This document shows, piece after piece, positions 12,502-23,433 of a stretch of 64,000 bases of DNA. The stretch's first letter is position 1; the number at the start of each line of letters is the position of its first letter. The DNA is taken from the NCBI RefSeq assembly GCF_000143415.4, contig NW_003314270.1, positions 963,538 through 1,027,537 of the forward strand, given 5' to 3'. The notes beneath the pieces were generated by a model that was given only the letters and a program-made list of their open reading frames with translations, searched no databases and was not told the origin of the DNA. This DNA comes from Selaginella moellendorffii. Taxonomy: Eukaryota; Streptophyta; Lycopodiopsida; Selaginellales; Selaginellaceae. The translations under genes were made by a program, and so were the position numbers.

Positions 12502-14224
12502 TATGAGATACAAAATCCCTTGGCCCCAAAGTGGACTGGAAAGGGTGCCACATAGTAGTGGCCGAAGCGAAAGCCAAACGAGTGTAACACATTTGGACTA
12601 AAAGCTCCGACTTGGAAGGTCGAGAGCGAGAGTGGAACTCCCAACAAAGTGCTCGAAGAACAAGCACGAAGCGAGCAATAAGTGAGACTCCAAAAAGGGA
12701 CGCAAAAGGACCAACACATGACATGTGGAAGTGTCTAAGATAGAGTCCGAGATGGACCCGAGTTGGAGTCCGAGATGGAGTCCGAGGTGGAGTCCGAGAT
12801 GGAGTCCGAGGTGGAGTCCAAGGTGGAGTCCGAGATGGAGTCCGAGATGGACTGAGACGGAGTCCAAGATGGAGTCCGAGGTGGAGTCCGAGGTGGAGTC
12901 CGAGATGGAGTCCGAGATGGAGTCCGAAGTGGAGTCCGAGATGGAGTCCGAAGTGGAGTCCGAGATGGAGTCCGAGATGGACCGAGACGGAGTCCGAGAT
13001 GGAGTCCGAGATGGAGTTCGAGACAGAGTCCAAGACGGAGTCCGAGATGGACCGAGATGGAGTCCGAGAAGGACCCGAGATGGAGTCCGAGGTCGAGACT
13101 GAGACCGGGACCGAGACCGAGACCGAGACCGGGACCAAGACCGAGACTGAGGCGGAGGCCAAGACCGAGCCTGAGTCTGAGTCCGAGTCCGAGTCCGAGT
13201 CCGAGTCTGAGTCCGAGTTCGAGTCTGAGAGGGTGAAAGCCCAAAGCGTTTGTCTCCCAGACCCTAGGGGGTTTGGTGAGCTCCAAAAGTATAATAAGGG
13301 GGAGGACTGCAGTGGAGCTAGTTTGGCCAGGAAAGGCCAGTTTGGCCCAGGAAGGCCAGACCCAGTGTTGGGTGATGAACTGACCACTGGGAAGTCCAAG
13401 ACTAGAGTGAATACGGACCGACAAGCGGGGTAGCTTGGTGAAGTGTTCAAGAGCCGGCTCTAGTTCCCCCGGGAGATCGACTGGCCGATGCTCCCAGTCC
13501 AAGTGTGGGTGGCACTACCTACTTGGATACTAGGCATGGCTCAACAGAACCTCACTCTAAGCCCATGGCTAGAGCACCCAAAGGCAGAAGGCGGGGAGAG
13601 TACCCAGGTGGCTCACGTAAGGCCACGGTGTTCCGAAGTGTTGTCCTTAAGTCCCAGACTATGGAAAGGAAAGGAGCAGTCCTTTAGTGTGGTGGCCAAG
13701 GATACGGTCATGTGGTGAGGAAGTCCCAGAGGACCATAGGACTTAGTGGTCAGGCCTGTGGGCCTCGATCCAATGGCAGTGTTGCCAAACACGGCCAAGG
13801 GCAAAAAGGGACCTAGTGGGGACTGACAGAGGGATATTCAGGAAGGCTATTGCCCTTGTCGGTAGGCATCCTAAGGATGCTAAGGAGTGGATCTGGGATG
13901 ACCACTCACGGATGGTTGGCCCAATCTTGGAGAGACAGGATTGTGATGCAAGTGGTATTGGACCACTAGTGCAGCAAAGGTGAATGGGCATGGCCTTAGC
14001 ATAACGGGCCGATATGTCAGTGGTACCTTTGGGTGTCGGTCTTGAGACCAGACACGTGGAGCACTTGGACTAAGTGCAAGGGATGAGTGGCATAGATGCC
14101 ATCCTCGGGACTAGCAAGTCCCAAGTCCTGAATTGGACTTCAGGAGGTTGTGAATGAGACTCCTCTAAGTGGTCAAAGGTGTGGTTAAGTGACTAAAGTA
14201 GAATGGAAAAATTAGTCACTTACA
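12502..14224 (+). mobile_element. Solo LTR (1723 bp) of a long-LTR retrotransposon
   Basis: It aligns end to end with the 3' LTR at 21726-23433. It begins TATGAGAT (TG mutated to TA) and ends CTTACA, and is flanked by a perfect 5-bp duplication TTCAC at 12497-12501 and 14225-14229. No internal domain is attached, so unequal recombination between two LTRs is the likely origin. It contains the family's 12-bp minisatellite. Reading frames inside it encode only low-complexity repeats and are not genes. Confidence 0.9.
12733..13232. repeat. 12-bp minisatellite inside the solo LTR
   Basis: Tandem copies of a GAGATGGAGTCC unit with A/G and T/C variants grade into GAGACC and GAGTCC hexamer runs at the right end. 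The same array lies at the same place in the other two LTR copies. Confidence 0.9.
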
Positions 14225-14229
14225 TTCAC

Positions 14230-15190
14230 TTGGCACCAGTTTATCCAGTGTTTACTTTCCAAACTCGTCTTTATAACAAGAAGTCTTCTATTATTCTCTC
14301 CATGTTGGTTGATATAAGTTTGAGTTTATCTTCTATTGCTCGACTTGTTGCCACACGTTGTCGTCTACACTTGTGTCGTGCAATAGAACCAATTTTCATT
14401 CTTTATGGCAACGGCCGTACATATGCATGTGCACGGGATGAGGCAGACCTGGTTGTGCATGTGGGCGATCTTGAGCTTGAGTTGTAGTCGTTGCGGGTGG
14501 TGCCGAGTCAAGCTTTTAACCTCATTCTTGGTATGGATTAGTTGCAGCGCAATCATGCCAATTGTGACTTTGAGGCTTCTCCCCTTTATCTCATACTTCC
14601 TTATGTTTCATCCATTCCTCTCACTTCTGTACCTCTTCGTCCCTCTACTTCTACCTCTACTTCCATTACTTTTATTCCCCCACTATTTCCTCTTGTGTTT
14701 CCATCTTGTTTTGCTCTTCCCTTTTTTGATCCCTCCGATGATCTTTGTGTTGCAGCAATTGACCGGCTTATGAAGGAGTATTCTGATCTCTTTGACTTTG
14801 ACCTATCGTTTGGAGCCAAGATTGCCACACGTCATCCGATTTCAACTGGGGATGTTTGTCCAATCAAGGTTCCTATTCGTCGTCGGTCACTAAAGGAGAT
14901 CAAGATTTTACATGCAAATGTCAAGGAGATGTTGGAAAAGGGTGTTATTCGGAAGTCGCGGAGTCCTTGGGCATGTGAACCTCATCTTGTGACGAAACCT
15001 GATAGAAGTATTCATTTCTGCATCGATTTTCGTCCGTTAAACGACGTAACGATTCTGGATGTGTACCCTCTTCCTCACATTGCTGATCTCTTAGATCGTT
15101 TGGGGTGAAGTCATTGATTCACCAAGCTAGATCTTGCTTCTGGGTACTGGCAAGTACCGATGGCTGAAGAAGATATTTCTAAGACTGTTA
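14230..15190 (+). pseudogene. Ty3/gypsy protease to reverse-transcriptase fragment
   Basis: This is the right half of the element interrupted at 12502. A protease-like region has a cleaved-flap-type stretch ending near LILGMD. It leads into the RT N-terminus, with IATRHPISTGD, VIRKSRSPWACEPHLV, FCIDFRPLNDVTI and DVYPLPHI visible in 14542-15108. The copy then has a stop and breaks off after the region equivalent to KLDLASGYWQ, before the catalytic YxDD box. It is truncated and degenerate. Confidence 0.8.
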
Positions 15191-15420
15191 ATATTAGTGT
15201 AGTGGGATTTTGGTAGCCGTCAGATTGGTTTCAATCCGGACCACTCGCTCCTGTATATAAGCTAGGGTTTTTGGGCTAATTGATATGCATATTTTTGTAT
15301 TCCCTTTCCATATTCCATGCACTCACAATATCATTTATATTTTTTCTAGAACAACATAAAGATAATTTAAACTTATTGTTATATCTAAATTAATATAAGA
15401 ATTATTATTTATAATTATAA

Positions 15421-15770
15421 TGTTAGGATCCTATCCTTTACACCCTAAGCCAACTGGCTAAAGGGTGTAAAGGATAGGATTCTAACATTAGTATCGAAGC
15501 CCAGTTCGATTCTCGTGGTTGATGAGTGGGGCAAGAATATTCTAAAAAAATATTCAACATGGTGGATCTAGAGGGAGAACCAAGGTTTGGTAGACCCTAA
15601 GAGAAGGACGATGGTAACCAGAGGGTGGCCTAAATATGATCGTGGACGATCATTCTCTGACGAGGCACCAGGTCAGGATAATAAGATAAAGAAAGAGCCT
15701 TGCAATCAAGTGATCACCCTTTTAGCCAATTGGCTGAGGGTGTAAGGGATAGGATCCTAACATTGGTATC
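15421..15770 (+). mobile_element. Rearranged TRIM copy with palindromic left end
   Basis: It is the reverse-orientation relative of the TRIM at 51724-52124. The internal region (15488-15663) and 3' LTR (about 15664-15762) are recognisable. A PBS-like TTAGTATCGAAGCCC follows the left end, and TTGGTATC follows the 3' LTR at 15763-15770. The left LTR is missing. In its place 15421-15487 is a near-perfect hairpin made of two opposed copies of the LTR 3' end. About 16 bp are lost at the PPT/3' LTR junction. Confidence 0.75.
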
Positions 15771-15839
15771 AATATATATTAGAACATTAATATTAAAATA
15801 AAATACTTTGTTGTTATTATGTTACTTAGAGAGATTGAA

Positions 15840-15860
15840 TGTGTGTGTGTGTGTGTGTGT
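15840..15860. repeat. (TG)n microsatellite
   Basis: About ten uninterrupted TG dinucleotides directly abut the right inverted-repeat arm. Confidence 0.95.
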
Positions 15861-15955
15861 ATCAATTAGCCAAAAAACCCTAGCATATAACATGAGTGAG
15901 TGGTTTAAATTGAAACCAATTCAACGATTATCAAAATTTCACTACGTTAATAATA

Positions 15956-16497
15956 GTTTACAATATTGTAGCTATACACTTGGACCTCATATCATCCCTT
16001 CCTCTCGGAATGATGGAAGATAGTTAAGGTTCTCTAGTGGACAGTTGGGATCTGGAGGAATATTAAGAGGAGGCATCGGTGAATTTGTAAATGGTGCTAA
16101 TTATTCATGATTCTTTTGTATGAAACATTTTAGTTGTTGTATATGCATAATTTCTAGAGGATCAACTTATTGTTTGTCATGCTAAACCTTATAAACTTGC
16201 AGTCCAACTTGCCACAACACTCAATACAGTCCCTTCCATTGAGCAAGAAACATTTTAGACAAATCACAAACTATAAGATTGGGAAAATAGATTAACACTA
16301 AATCATTCACTTTATACTCTATAAATAGATGATAATAGAAGTTATAATGCCATTATTGTCCCACTTTATGTGGCCTACTTTACTCAAACCAATGGAAGAA
16401 TGCTTGTCAAATATTAATCCCAAGACCTAGCATCAACAACTTGTGGCTCCCAATCCAAATGTTAAAAGTTCACATACTTCATAATCATCCCTTTGAA
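15956..16497. other. Non-coding AT-rich spacer
   Basis: I see no gene, RNA or repeat family here beyond the flanking elements. Confidence 0.6.
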
Positions 16498-16502
16498 GGT
16501 CT

Positions 16503-17823
16503 TGTGAGACACAAAATCCCTAGGCCCCAAAGTGGAGCCGGAAAGGGTGCCATGTGGTAGTGGCCGAAGCGAAAGCCCAAACGAGTGTAACACATTTGGA
16601 CTAAAAGTTCTGACTTGGAAGGTCGAGAGCGGGAGTGGAACTCCCAACAAAGTGCTCAAGGAGCGAGCACGAAGCGAGCAATAAGCAAGGCTCCAAAAAG
16701 GGACCCAAAAAGGACCAACATATGACATGTGGAAGTGTCCGAGATGGAGTCCGAGATGGACCCGAAGTGGAGTCCGAGGTGGACCGAGACGGAGTCCGAG
16801 ATGGACCCGAGATGGAGTCCGAGATGGACCCGAGATAGAGTCTGAGATGGAGTCCGAGATGGACCCGAGATGGAGTCCGAGATGGAGTCCGAGGTGGACC
16901 AAGACGGAGTCTGAGATGGACCCGAGATGGAGTCCGAGATGGAGTTTGAGATGGACCCGAGATGGAGTCCGAGATGGAGTTTGAGATGGACCCGAGATGG
17001 AGTCCGAGATAGACCGAGACGGAGTCCGAGATGGAGTCCGAGATGGGCCGAGACGGAGTCCGAGATGGAGTCCGAGAAGGACCCGAGATGGAGTCCGAGG
17101 TCGAGACCGAGACCGAGACTGAGACTGAGACCGGGACCGAGACCGGGACCGAGACCGAGACCGAGGCCGAGGCTGAGACCGAGCCCGAGTCCGAGTCTGA
17201 GTCTGAGTCCAAGTCTGAGTCCTAGTCTGAGTCCGAGTTCGAGTCCGAGTTCGAGTCTGAGAGAGTGAAAGCCCAAAGCGTTCGTCTCCCAGACCCTAGG
17301 GGGTTTGGTGAGCCCCAAAGTATAGTAGGGGGGAGGACTGCAGTGGAGCCAGTTTGGCCAGGAAAAGCCAGTTTGGCCCAGGAAGGCCAGACCCAGTGTT
17401 GGGTGATGAACTGACCACTGGGAAGTCCAAGACTAGAGTGAATACGGACCGACAAGCGGGGTAGCTTGGTGAAGTGTTCAAGAGCCGGCTCTAGTTCCCC
17501 CAGGAGATCGACTGGCCGATGCTCCCAGTCCAAGTGTGGGTGGCACTACCTACTTGGATACTAAGCGTGGCTCAACGGAACCTCGCTCTAAGCCCATGGC
17601 TAGAGCACCTAAAGGCGATAGGTGGGGAGAGTACCTAGGTGGCTCGCATAAGGCCACGGTGTTCCGAAATATTGTCCCAAAAGCCCAGACTGTGGAAAGG
17701 AAGAGGAGCAGTCCTCTAGAGTAGTGACCAAGGACACAGTCATGTGGTGAGGAAGTCCCAGAGGACCGTGGGACTTAGTGGTCGGGCCTGTGGACCTCGA
17801 TCCAGTGGTAGTGTGGGTGAACA
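16503..17823 (+). repeat. Truncated 5' LTR of the LARD-like element
   Basis: It closely matches the 3' LTR from its first base to about 23000 and then diverges abruptly after GTGTGGGTGAACA. The LTR part corresponding to 23001-23433 is absent. An internal 12-bp array lies at about 16739-17265. Confidence 0.85.
16739..17265. repeat. 12-bp minisatellite in the 5' LTR
   Basis: GAGATGGAGTCC and GAGATGGACCC units are followed by GAGACC/GAGTCC runs, as in the other LTRs but with different copy order. Copy order therefore changes between LTRs of one element. Confidence 0.9.
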
Positions 17824-20800
17824 GGAGTGGGCCTATCCTTGAGGAGTAGTACGTCGAGAGGACATGGCTCTCCACTCGAGTTCATGCATGAACTTGGGCA
17901 CGATGTGGTGGATAGAAAAGGGGCCAGTAAGGGAACGATTTTGGGATCTTGGGAATAGTATGTGGTTTTCCTCAGAGAGTTGAGGATGTGATCCAGATGA
18001 GCATTTGACTTAGCAGACTGGCTAATGTAGTTGTGGTAAACAACTATATTTGGGATCACGGGAAAGATAAAGACTCCAAAGCAATAAAGGAGTCACAAGT
18101 TTATCCTCATATAGTTGAGGTTGGTGCTCATGAATGTGAAACCAGAAGTAATAACCGTGGGAGGTCAAATACGGAAGAGGACGCTAGTCCTTGAAATGGT
18201 AGCCAGGGCTACCTTTAATAAATGCTGGAACAACCCAAGGAGTTGGGGGTGTACTTAAAGATGAGTTGGTATTCTCATCACATGGACAAGTAGTCCTAAG
18301 GGGCAAAGGTTGCCCCAGAGAACAAAATCAAGTGTCAGAGTAACACTTGTGGAAATAGTCCTTGTGAGTGAGGACATGAATGCAAGAAGTGTATTCCAGT
18401 GAGCTAGTGCTCGACAAGTAGGACTTTACGAGTCTATGGATTAACCAAGGCCAAAACTGCTGGATGACTCAAGTAGAGTCAAGGAATGGTCCTAAAGGAC
18501 TGATGGAAGCATTTGGACTGAAGTGTGTGGTACCCCACAAAAGATGGGGGGGATCATAGGATCCAAAGATGAGAACAGAGGGTATCTCATCGATGGCAAA
18601 ATGTGTCATGCTAAAGTCGTGGGAAAGGTGTTCCCACATAGAAAACAACTTTGACACAAAATTGTGTGTGACCTCTATGGTGTAGTGCTAATAGATGGTT
18701 GGCATGAGAAAGAGCGGTATTGGTTTTGGCAAAGACTTAGACACAAAGAAGAAGTGTCATAGAGGTAGGCTCGTGGAGCCAATGGTGTGGAAGACACCAA
18801 ATGTGCCAAGGTGTGATACTTTGAGGTTATGTTGTTGGGTTCATAAGAACCCCTTGCCAAAGGGAATCCCAACGGAAATAGGAATGGCATAGCCTGAGCT
18901 GGAAGGCATGCGGTTAGAGTGTGGTGGCCCAGATAATGATGGAGGTGTGGAAGCACCAAGCAATGAGTTGTAAGACTTGACAACTATGAGGCAACTAAGC
19001 AACAGGTGCAAAATAATTGGTTAAACGGGTAGAAGGTAGCTACCCAAGCCTTCTTAATGGCATAAGGAAATTGGATAAACCCTTACAGGGGATAAGTTGC
19101 TTATGTTGCGATATAGTAAGTCAATGTCATGAAAGGAAATACTCATTGTCAAGGAAGCCGTCATTGGGACACCTGAACACTCTAGAACACCAGGAGGTGG
19201 TGTTTGATGTTGCGAGGGCAATAGATAAGGCCCAAGGGACTAAGTCCTTAGCGAATGATGGATAGAAGGTGCTATCCAAATGTCCAAGGTGGCGAAGACA
19301 GGAAAAGACTGTCTACTTGAATTGGACAAAGCCAAAAATGGAATTTTGGCAAGGCTAGCGATGGGCATGTAAAGGCCCATAAGCAACAACGTAATCTCGA
19401 TGTGTGGGATTATAGGGTGAGCATACTTGGATTGAGGAACCACTCCCTAGGCTATCGGGTAGGTTCATCCCTAAGAATACTTGCTAAGGCATGATAGAAA
19501 GTGCAAAGCTATCCTCCTGGTCTGGAGGAGAATGACCGAAGGAAAGGTGTGAAGCCAAAAGCAATAAGTAAGGGGGTATAACCGAACCATAGGAATCGAA
19601 GGGCATAACCAAGATTGGGTATGCCAGCTGGGAGTGGAGAATCAAATGGGGGCTCAAGGGTGTTGTCGCTAGCAACCGTGATGCCATGGAGAGTCTAAAA
19701 TATGGAATTGTCCATGTTAGACTATATGGTAATTGGAAAGCTTGCAAAAAGGGAGGCCTTATCAAGCTAAGGGATAGAGTTCCTTCAAGGTTCCCAAAGA
19801 TGATTCTAGGTAGCTTAGTACCTAGAAAGGCCAAGTGTAAATGGTTCAAAGCACGCGCGAAATCAGAGTGGCGCAGCAGAAGCGTGGTTTTGAAGCTTGC
19901 CATGAGGCAAGGCTATCAAGGTTAGGGAAGTAGTTCCCGAGTGTTCAAAGAGAGGGCTTTGAACGAAAGTCGATGATCAAGGGCTTTCACGCTTGTGCAG
20001 GAACCATGTTACAATGGTCGGAGGACTTGCCAAAGCGAGATTGGCAAGTCAGGGGAACAAATACCCTAATTGAAGGTGATAACATCAAAAAGGGTGGGCC
20101 ATGGGGCCAAGCATGGAAGAGTCCATGCATGATCACAGACTTGTCAAGTGAGAGGACTTGGCAATGTGGAGGAACTAGGTTCCTAAGCTGTGATCTATAG
20201 TGCGCTTTGAGTATAAATTGGTGCACCGGCGTGGGGAGTCACGCCAGGCATCCTGGGTGATGCCGTCCGTAGATGCATATACGGAGGTTGGGTTCGAGTC
20301 CCGACCCTCTAGTGCTTGGGTTCGAGTCCCAAATCACTAGGGCGTGGTGATGGTTTGGAATATGAGGACACTCATATTTCAGTGGTATGGACTCTCAGTG
20401 AGGAGACTGGTTTGGGCACACCGCCAAGCGAGGGATGCCTCGGAGTCGTGATGCACGGTTAAATTGTTTAGAGTGAAAGCTCGGCATATCTAACTTGAAC
20501 ACTTTGGTGCAAAAGGGCACCAAGGACATGGTGAATGAGATGGGGACACCCAGTCTCGGTTGCTATGGATCCTTGGCCGAAAGGGCTGGCTTGGGCGCAC
20601 CACCAAGTGTGGGGGATGCCCCCGGGGTCATAGTCAACAACTTAGAAGGGTCTGGAAGACCTAGTTTTTATTGGTAGACCTATTAAGGGGTCGAGATGAG
20701 AACACTAGGTGATCTTGTGGCTAAACAAGGACAAGTCTTTGTTTGGGCTAAGGAATAAGGTTTCTAGTTCAAAGTGTTGATTTGAACAATTGATGATGAT

Positions 20801-21725
20801 GTGGCTTGGTCAAGGTGACCAAGTGGGAAAAGCATATTAGGGAAATGAGCTATGTCATTGCGATGGCATAGTGTGTCCAAGGAAAGTAGTGTCAAAAGAA
20901 TACCTTAAAGAGGAACGTAGAGATTTGGTGTTGCTTGGTGCAACAATCAACGGATAGGAGCAAAAGATGAGTGGCCAAGATAAGGCCGTGGGATCCATTG
21001 GAAAGAATCCAAGTGGCAAAGTTAGCCAAGGAACACTAATGTGTTTGATGCTAACGGATTGCGGAAAAAGAAGTGGACTTCCAAGGACGGATTCCCAAGT
21101 GCTCCAATTTGGCAAAGGAAAGGCTCCAAGTGAGAGAGCAACTAAGGAGCCAAAAGATAGGGCCGTGGACAGCTCTAGCACAAATAATGATAAATGGAAT
21201 GTAATGCCAATGGTGGCACAAAAATAGAAAAGAGGATGAGGGTGCCCTCGAGTAGAGAACTTCTTAGGAGGGGAAGTGGAGTTGCACAAAATGTGCAAGG
21301 CAAGGTGTCGGAGACACCTAGGAAATTGACTCCAAAAAGTCAAGAGTAAATGTTCCAAAGTGCAAAGGTAGATCAATAGAATCTGTGACTACTCAAGAAT
21401 GAGTAGTGGAATTGAGTTAGAGAGGGTGTCTCTAACGGGTTTAGCGAGAACTAAACCAATAAAAAGGGAACAAACCACCCCAGGTGGTCAAGTGAGTCTC
21501 TAAGTTGGAGAGACTATCCTCCTTAGAGGATGGGCAAGGCATGGTGGGCCTTTGGTGTCGAACCATTGACGAATATGGAGAAGGCATGGTGAGCCTTCAA
21601 TGTCAAACCATTGACAAATATTGGCTAGGTGCCAAGGATGGAAATGGTAACACATGCGGGTGTTACTCTATAAAATGGTTTACCGTTCGATGAGGACATC
21701 GAACTTCGTCTATGGGTGGTGGAGT
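17824..21725 (+). other. Internal domain of the LARD-like element: dense chain of short hairpins, no coding capacity
   Basis: No retroelement protein motif is visible on either strand and all open frames are short. The domain instead consists of successive short perfect inverted repeats with small loops. Examples are 9-bp arms at 19804-19812 and 19819-19827, 10-bp arms at 20024-20033 and 20041-20050, and 8-bp arms at 20805-20812/20816-20823, 20359-20366/20371-20378, 21416-21423/21429-21436 and 21685-21692/21697-21704. The function is unknown; see the finding. Confidence 0.8.
20288..20332 (+). other. Two tRNA T-arm-like hairpins
   Basis: 20288-20304 and 20316-20332 each form a 5-bp stem (TTGGG with CCCGA or CCCAA) around the 7-nt loop TTCGAGT. 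This fits the B-box/T-loop consensus of tRNA genes. There are no acceptor, D or anticodon arms, so these are not tRNA genes. Confidence 0.5.
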
Positions 21726-23433
21726 TGTGAGACACAAAATCCCTAGGCCCCAAAGTGGAGCCGGAAAGGGTGCCACGTGGTAGTGGCCGAAGCGAAAGCC
21801 CAAACGAGTGTAACACGTTTGGACTAAAAGCTCTGACTTGGAAGGTCGAGAGCAGGAGTGGAACTCCCAAAAAAGTGCTCAAGGAGCGAGCACGAAGCGA
21901 GCAATAAGCAAGGCTCCAAAAAGGGACCCAAAAAGGACCAACATATGACATGTGGAAGTGTCCGAGATGGAGTCCGAGATGGAGTCCGAGATGGACCCGA
22001 AGTGGAGTCCGAGGTGGACCGAGACAGAGTCCGAGATGCACCCGAGATGGAGTCCGAGATGGACCCGAGATGGAGTCCGAGATGGAATCCGAGATGGACC
22101 CGAGATGGAGTCCGAGATGGAGTCCGAGGTGGACCAAGACGGAGTCCGAGATGGACCTGAGATGGAGTCCGAGATGGACCCGAGATGGAGTCCGAGATGG
22201 ACCGAGATGGAGTCCGAGATGGAGTCCGAGATGGGCCGAGACGGAGTCCGAGATGGAGTCCGAGATGGAGTCCGAGAAGGACCCGAGATGGAGTCCGAGG
22301 TCGAGACCGAGACCGAGACCGAGACTGAGACCGGGACCGAGACCGGGACCGAGACCGAGACCGAGGCCAAGGCTGAGACCAAGCCCGAGTCCGAGTCCTA
22401 GTCCGAGTCCGAGTCCGAGTCCGAGTTCAAGTCTGAGAGGGTGAAAGCCCAAAGCGTTCATCTCCCAGACCCTGGGGGGTTTGGTGAGCCCCAAAAGTAT
22501 AGTAGGGGGGAGGACTGCAGTGGAGCCAGTTTAGCCAGGAAAAGCCAGTTTGGCCCAGGAAGGCCAGACCCAGTGTTGGGTGATGAACTGACCACTGGGA
22601 AGTCCAAGACTAGAGTGAATACGGACCGACAAGCGGGGTAGCTTGGTGAAGTGTTCAAGAGCCGGCTCTAGTTCCCCCGGGAGATCGACTGGCCGATGCT
22701 CCCAGTCCAAGTGTGGGTGGCACTACCTACTTGGATACTAGGCGTGGCTCAACGGAACCTCTCTCTAAGCCCATGGCTAGAGCACCTAAAGGCGATAGGT
22801 GGGGAGAGTACCCAGGTGGCTCGCGTAAGGCCATGGTGTTCCGAAATATTGTCCCAAAGGCCCAGACTGTGGAAAGGAAGAAGAGCAGTCCTCTGGAGTA
22901 GTGACCAAGGACACAGTCGTGTGGTGAGGAAGTCCCAGAGGACCGTGGGACTTAGTGGTCGGGCCTGTGGACCTCAATCCAGTGGTAGTGTGGGTGAACA
23001 CAGCCATGGGCAGAAAGGGACTTAGTGGGGGCCAGAAAAGAGATATTGGGGAAGGCTATTCCCCACGTCGGTGGGCATCCTGAGGATGCTAAGGAGTGGA
23101 TCTGGGATGACCCCTTATGGATGGTTGGCCCAGTCTTGGAGAGACAAGACTGTGTTGCAAGTGGTATTGGACTACCAATGCGGCAAAGGTGATTGGGCAT
23201 GGCCTTAGCATAACAGGCTGCTATGTTGGTGGTACCTTTGAGTGTCGGTCATGGGATCGGACACGTGGAGCACTTGGACCAGGTGCAAGGGTTGAGTGGC
23301 ATGGATGCCATTCTTAGGGCTAGCAAGTCCCAAGTCCTGAATTGGACTTATGGAGGTTGTGAATGAGACTCCTCCAAGTGGTCGGAGGTGTGGTTAAGTG
23401 ACTAAAGTAGAATGGAAAAATTAGTCGCTTACA
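21726..23433 (+). repeat. 3' LTR (1708 bp) of the LARD-like element
   Basis: It runs from TGTGAGAC to CTTACA and is immediately followed by the GGTCT duplication. It carries the 12-bp array at about 21960-22434 and the terminal inverted motif TAAGTGACTAA near its end. Confidence 0.9.
21960..22434. repeat. 12-bp minisatellite in the 3' LTR
   Basis: The same GAGATGGAGTCC-type array as in the other two LTRs. Both strands are open in several frames, giving spurious MESE-, SRWSP- and HLGL-type polypeptides. Confidence 0.9.

Larger units (their letters stand above)
15191..15955. repeat. Inverted-repeat pair (about 95-bp arms) enclosing a TRIM copy
   Basis: The arm at 15191-15285 is the reverse complement, at about three-quarters identity by eye, of 15861-15955. 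Shared landmarks are the (rc) CTAGGGTTTTT, ACCACTC and TTGGTTTCAAT blocks. A third copy lies at 62935-63050. This could be the terminal inverted repeat of a DNA transposon, but no clean target duplication is visible. Confidence 0.5.

Noticed and set aside
12733-13232. CRISPR-like array
   Set aside because: Units are contiguous 12-mers without unique spacers, in a eukaryotic LTR.
12182-13502. Long open frames (up to 422 codons) rich in SD, HLGL or MESE repeats
   Set aside because: They are translations of the 12-bp LTR minisatellite, open on both strands and present in all LTR copies. The same holds near 16456-17318 and 21625-22494.
20230-20340. tRNA gene
   Set aside because: Only T-arm-like hairpins are present, without acceptor, D or anticodon arms.
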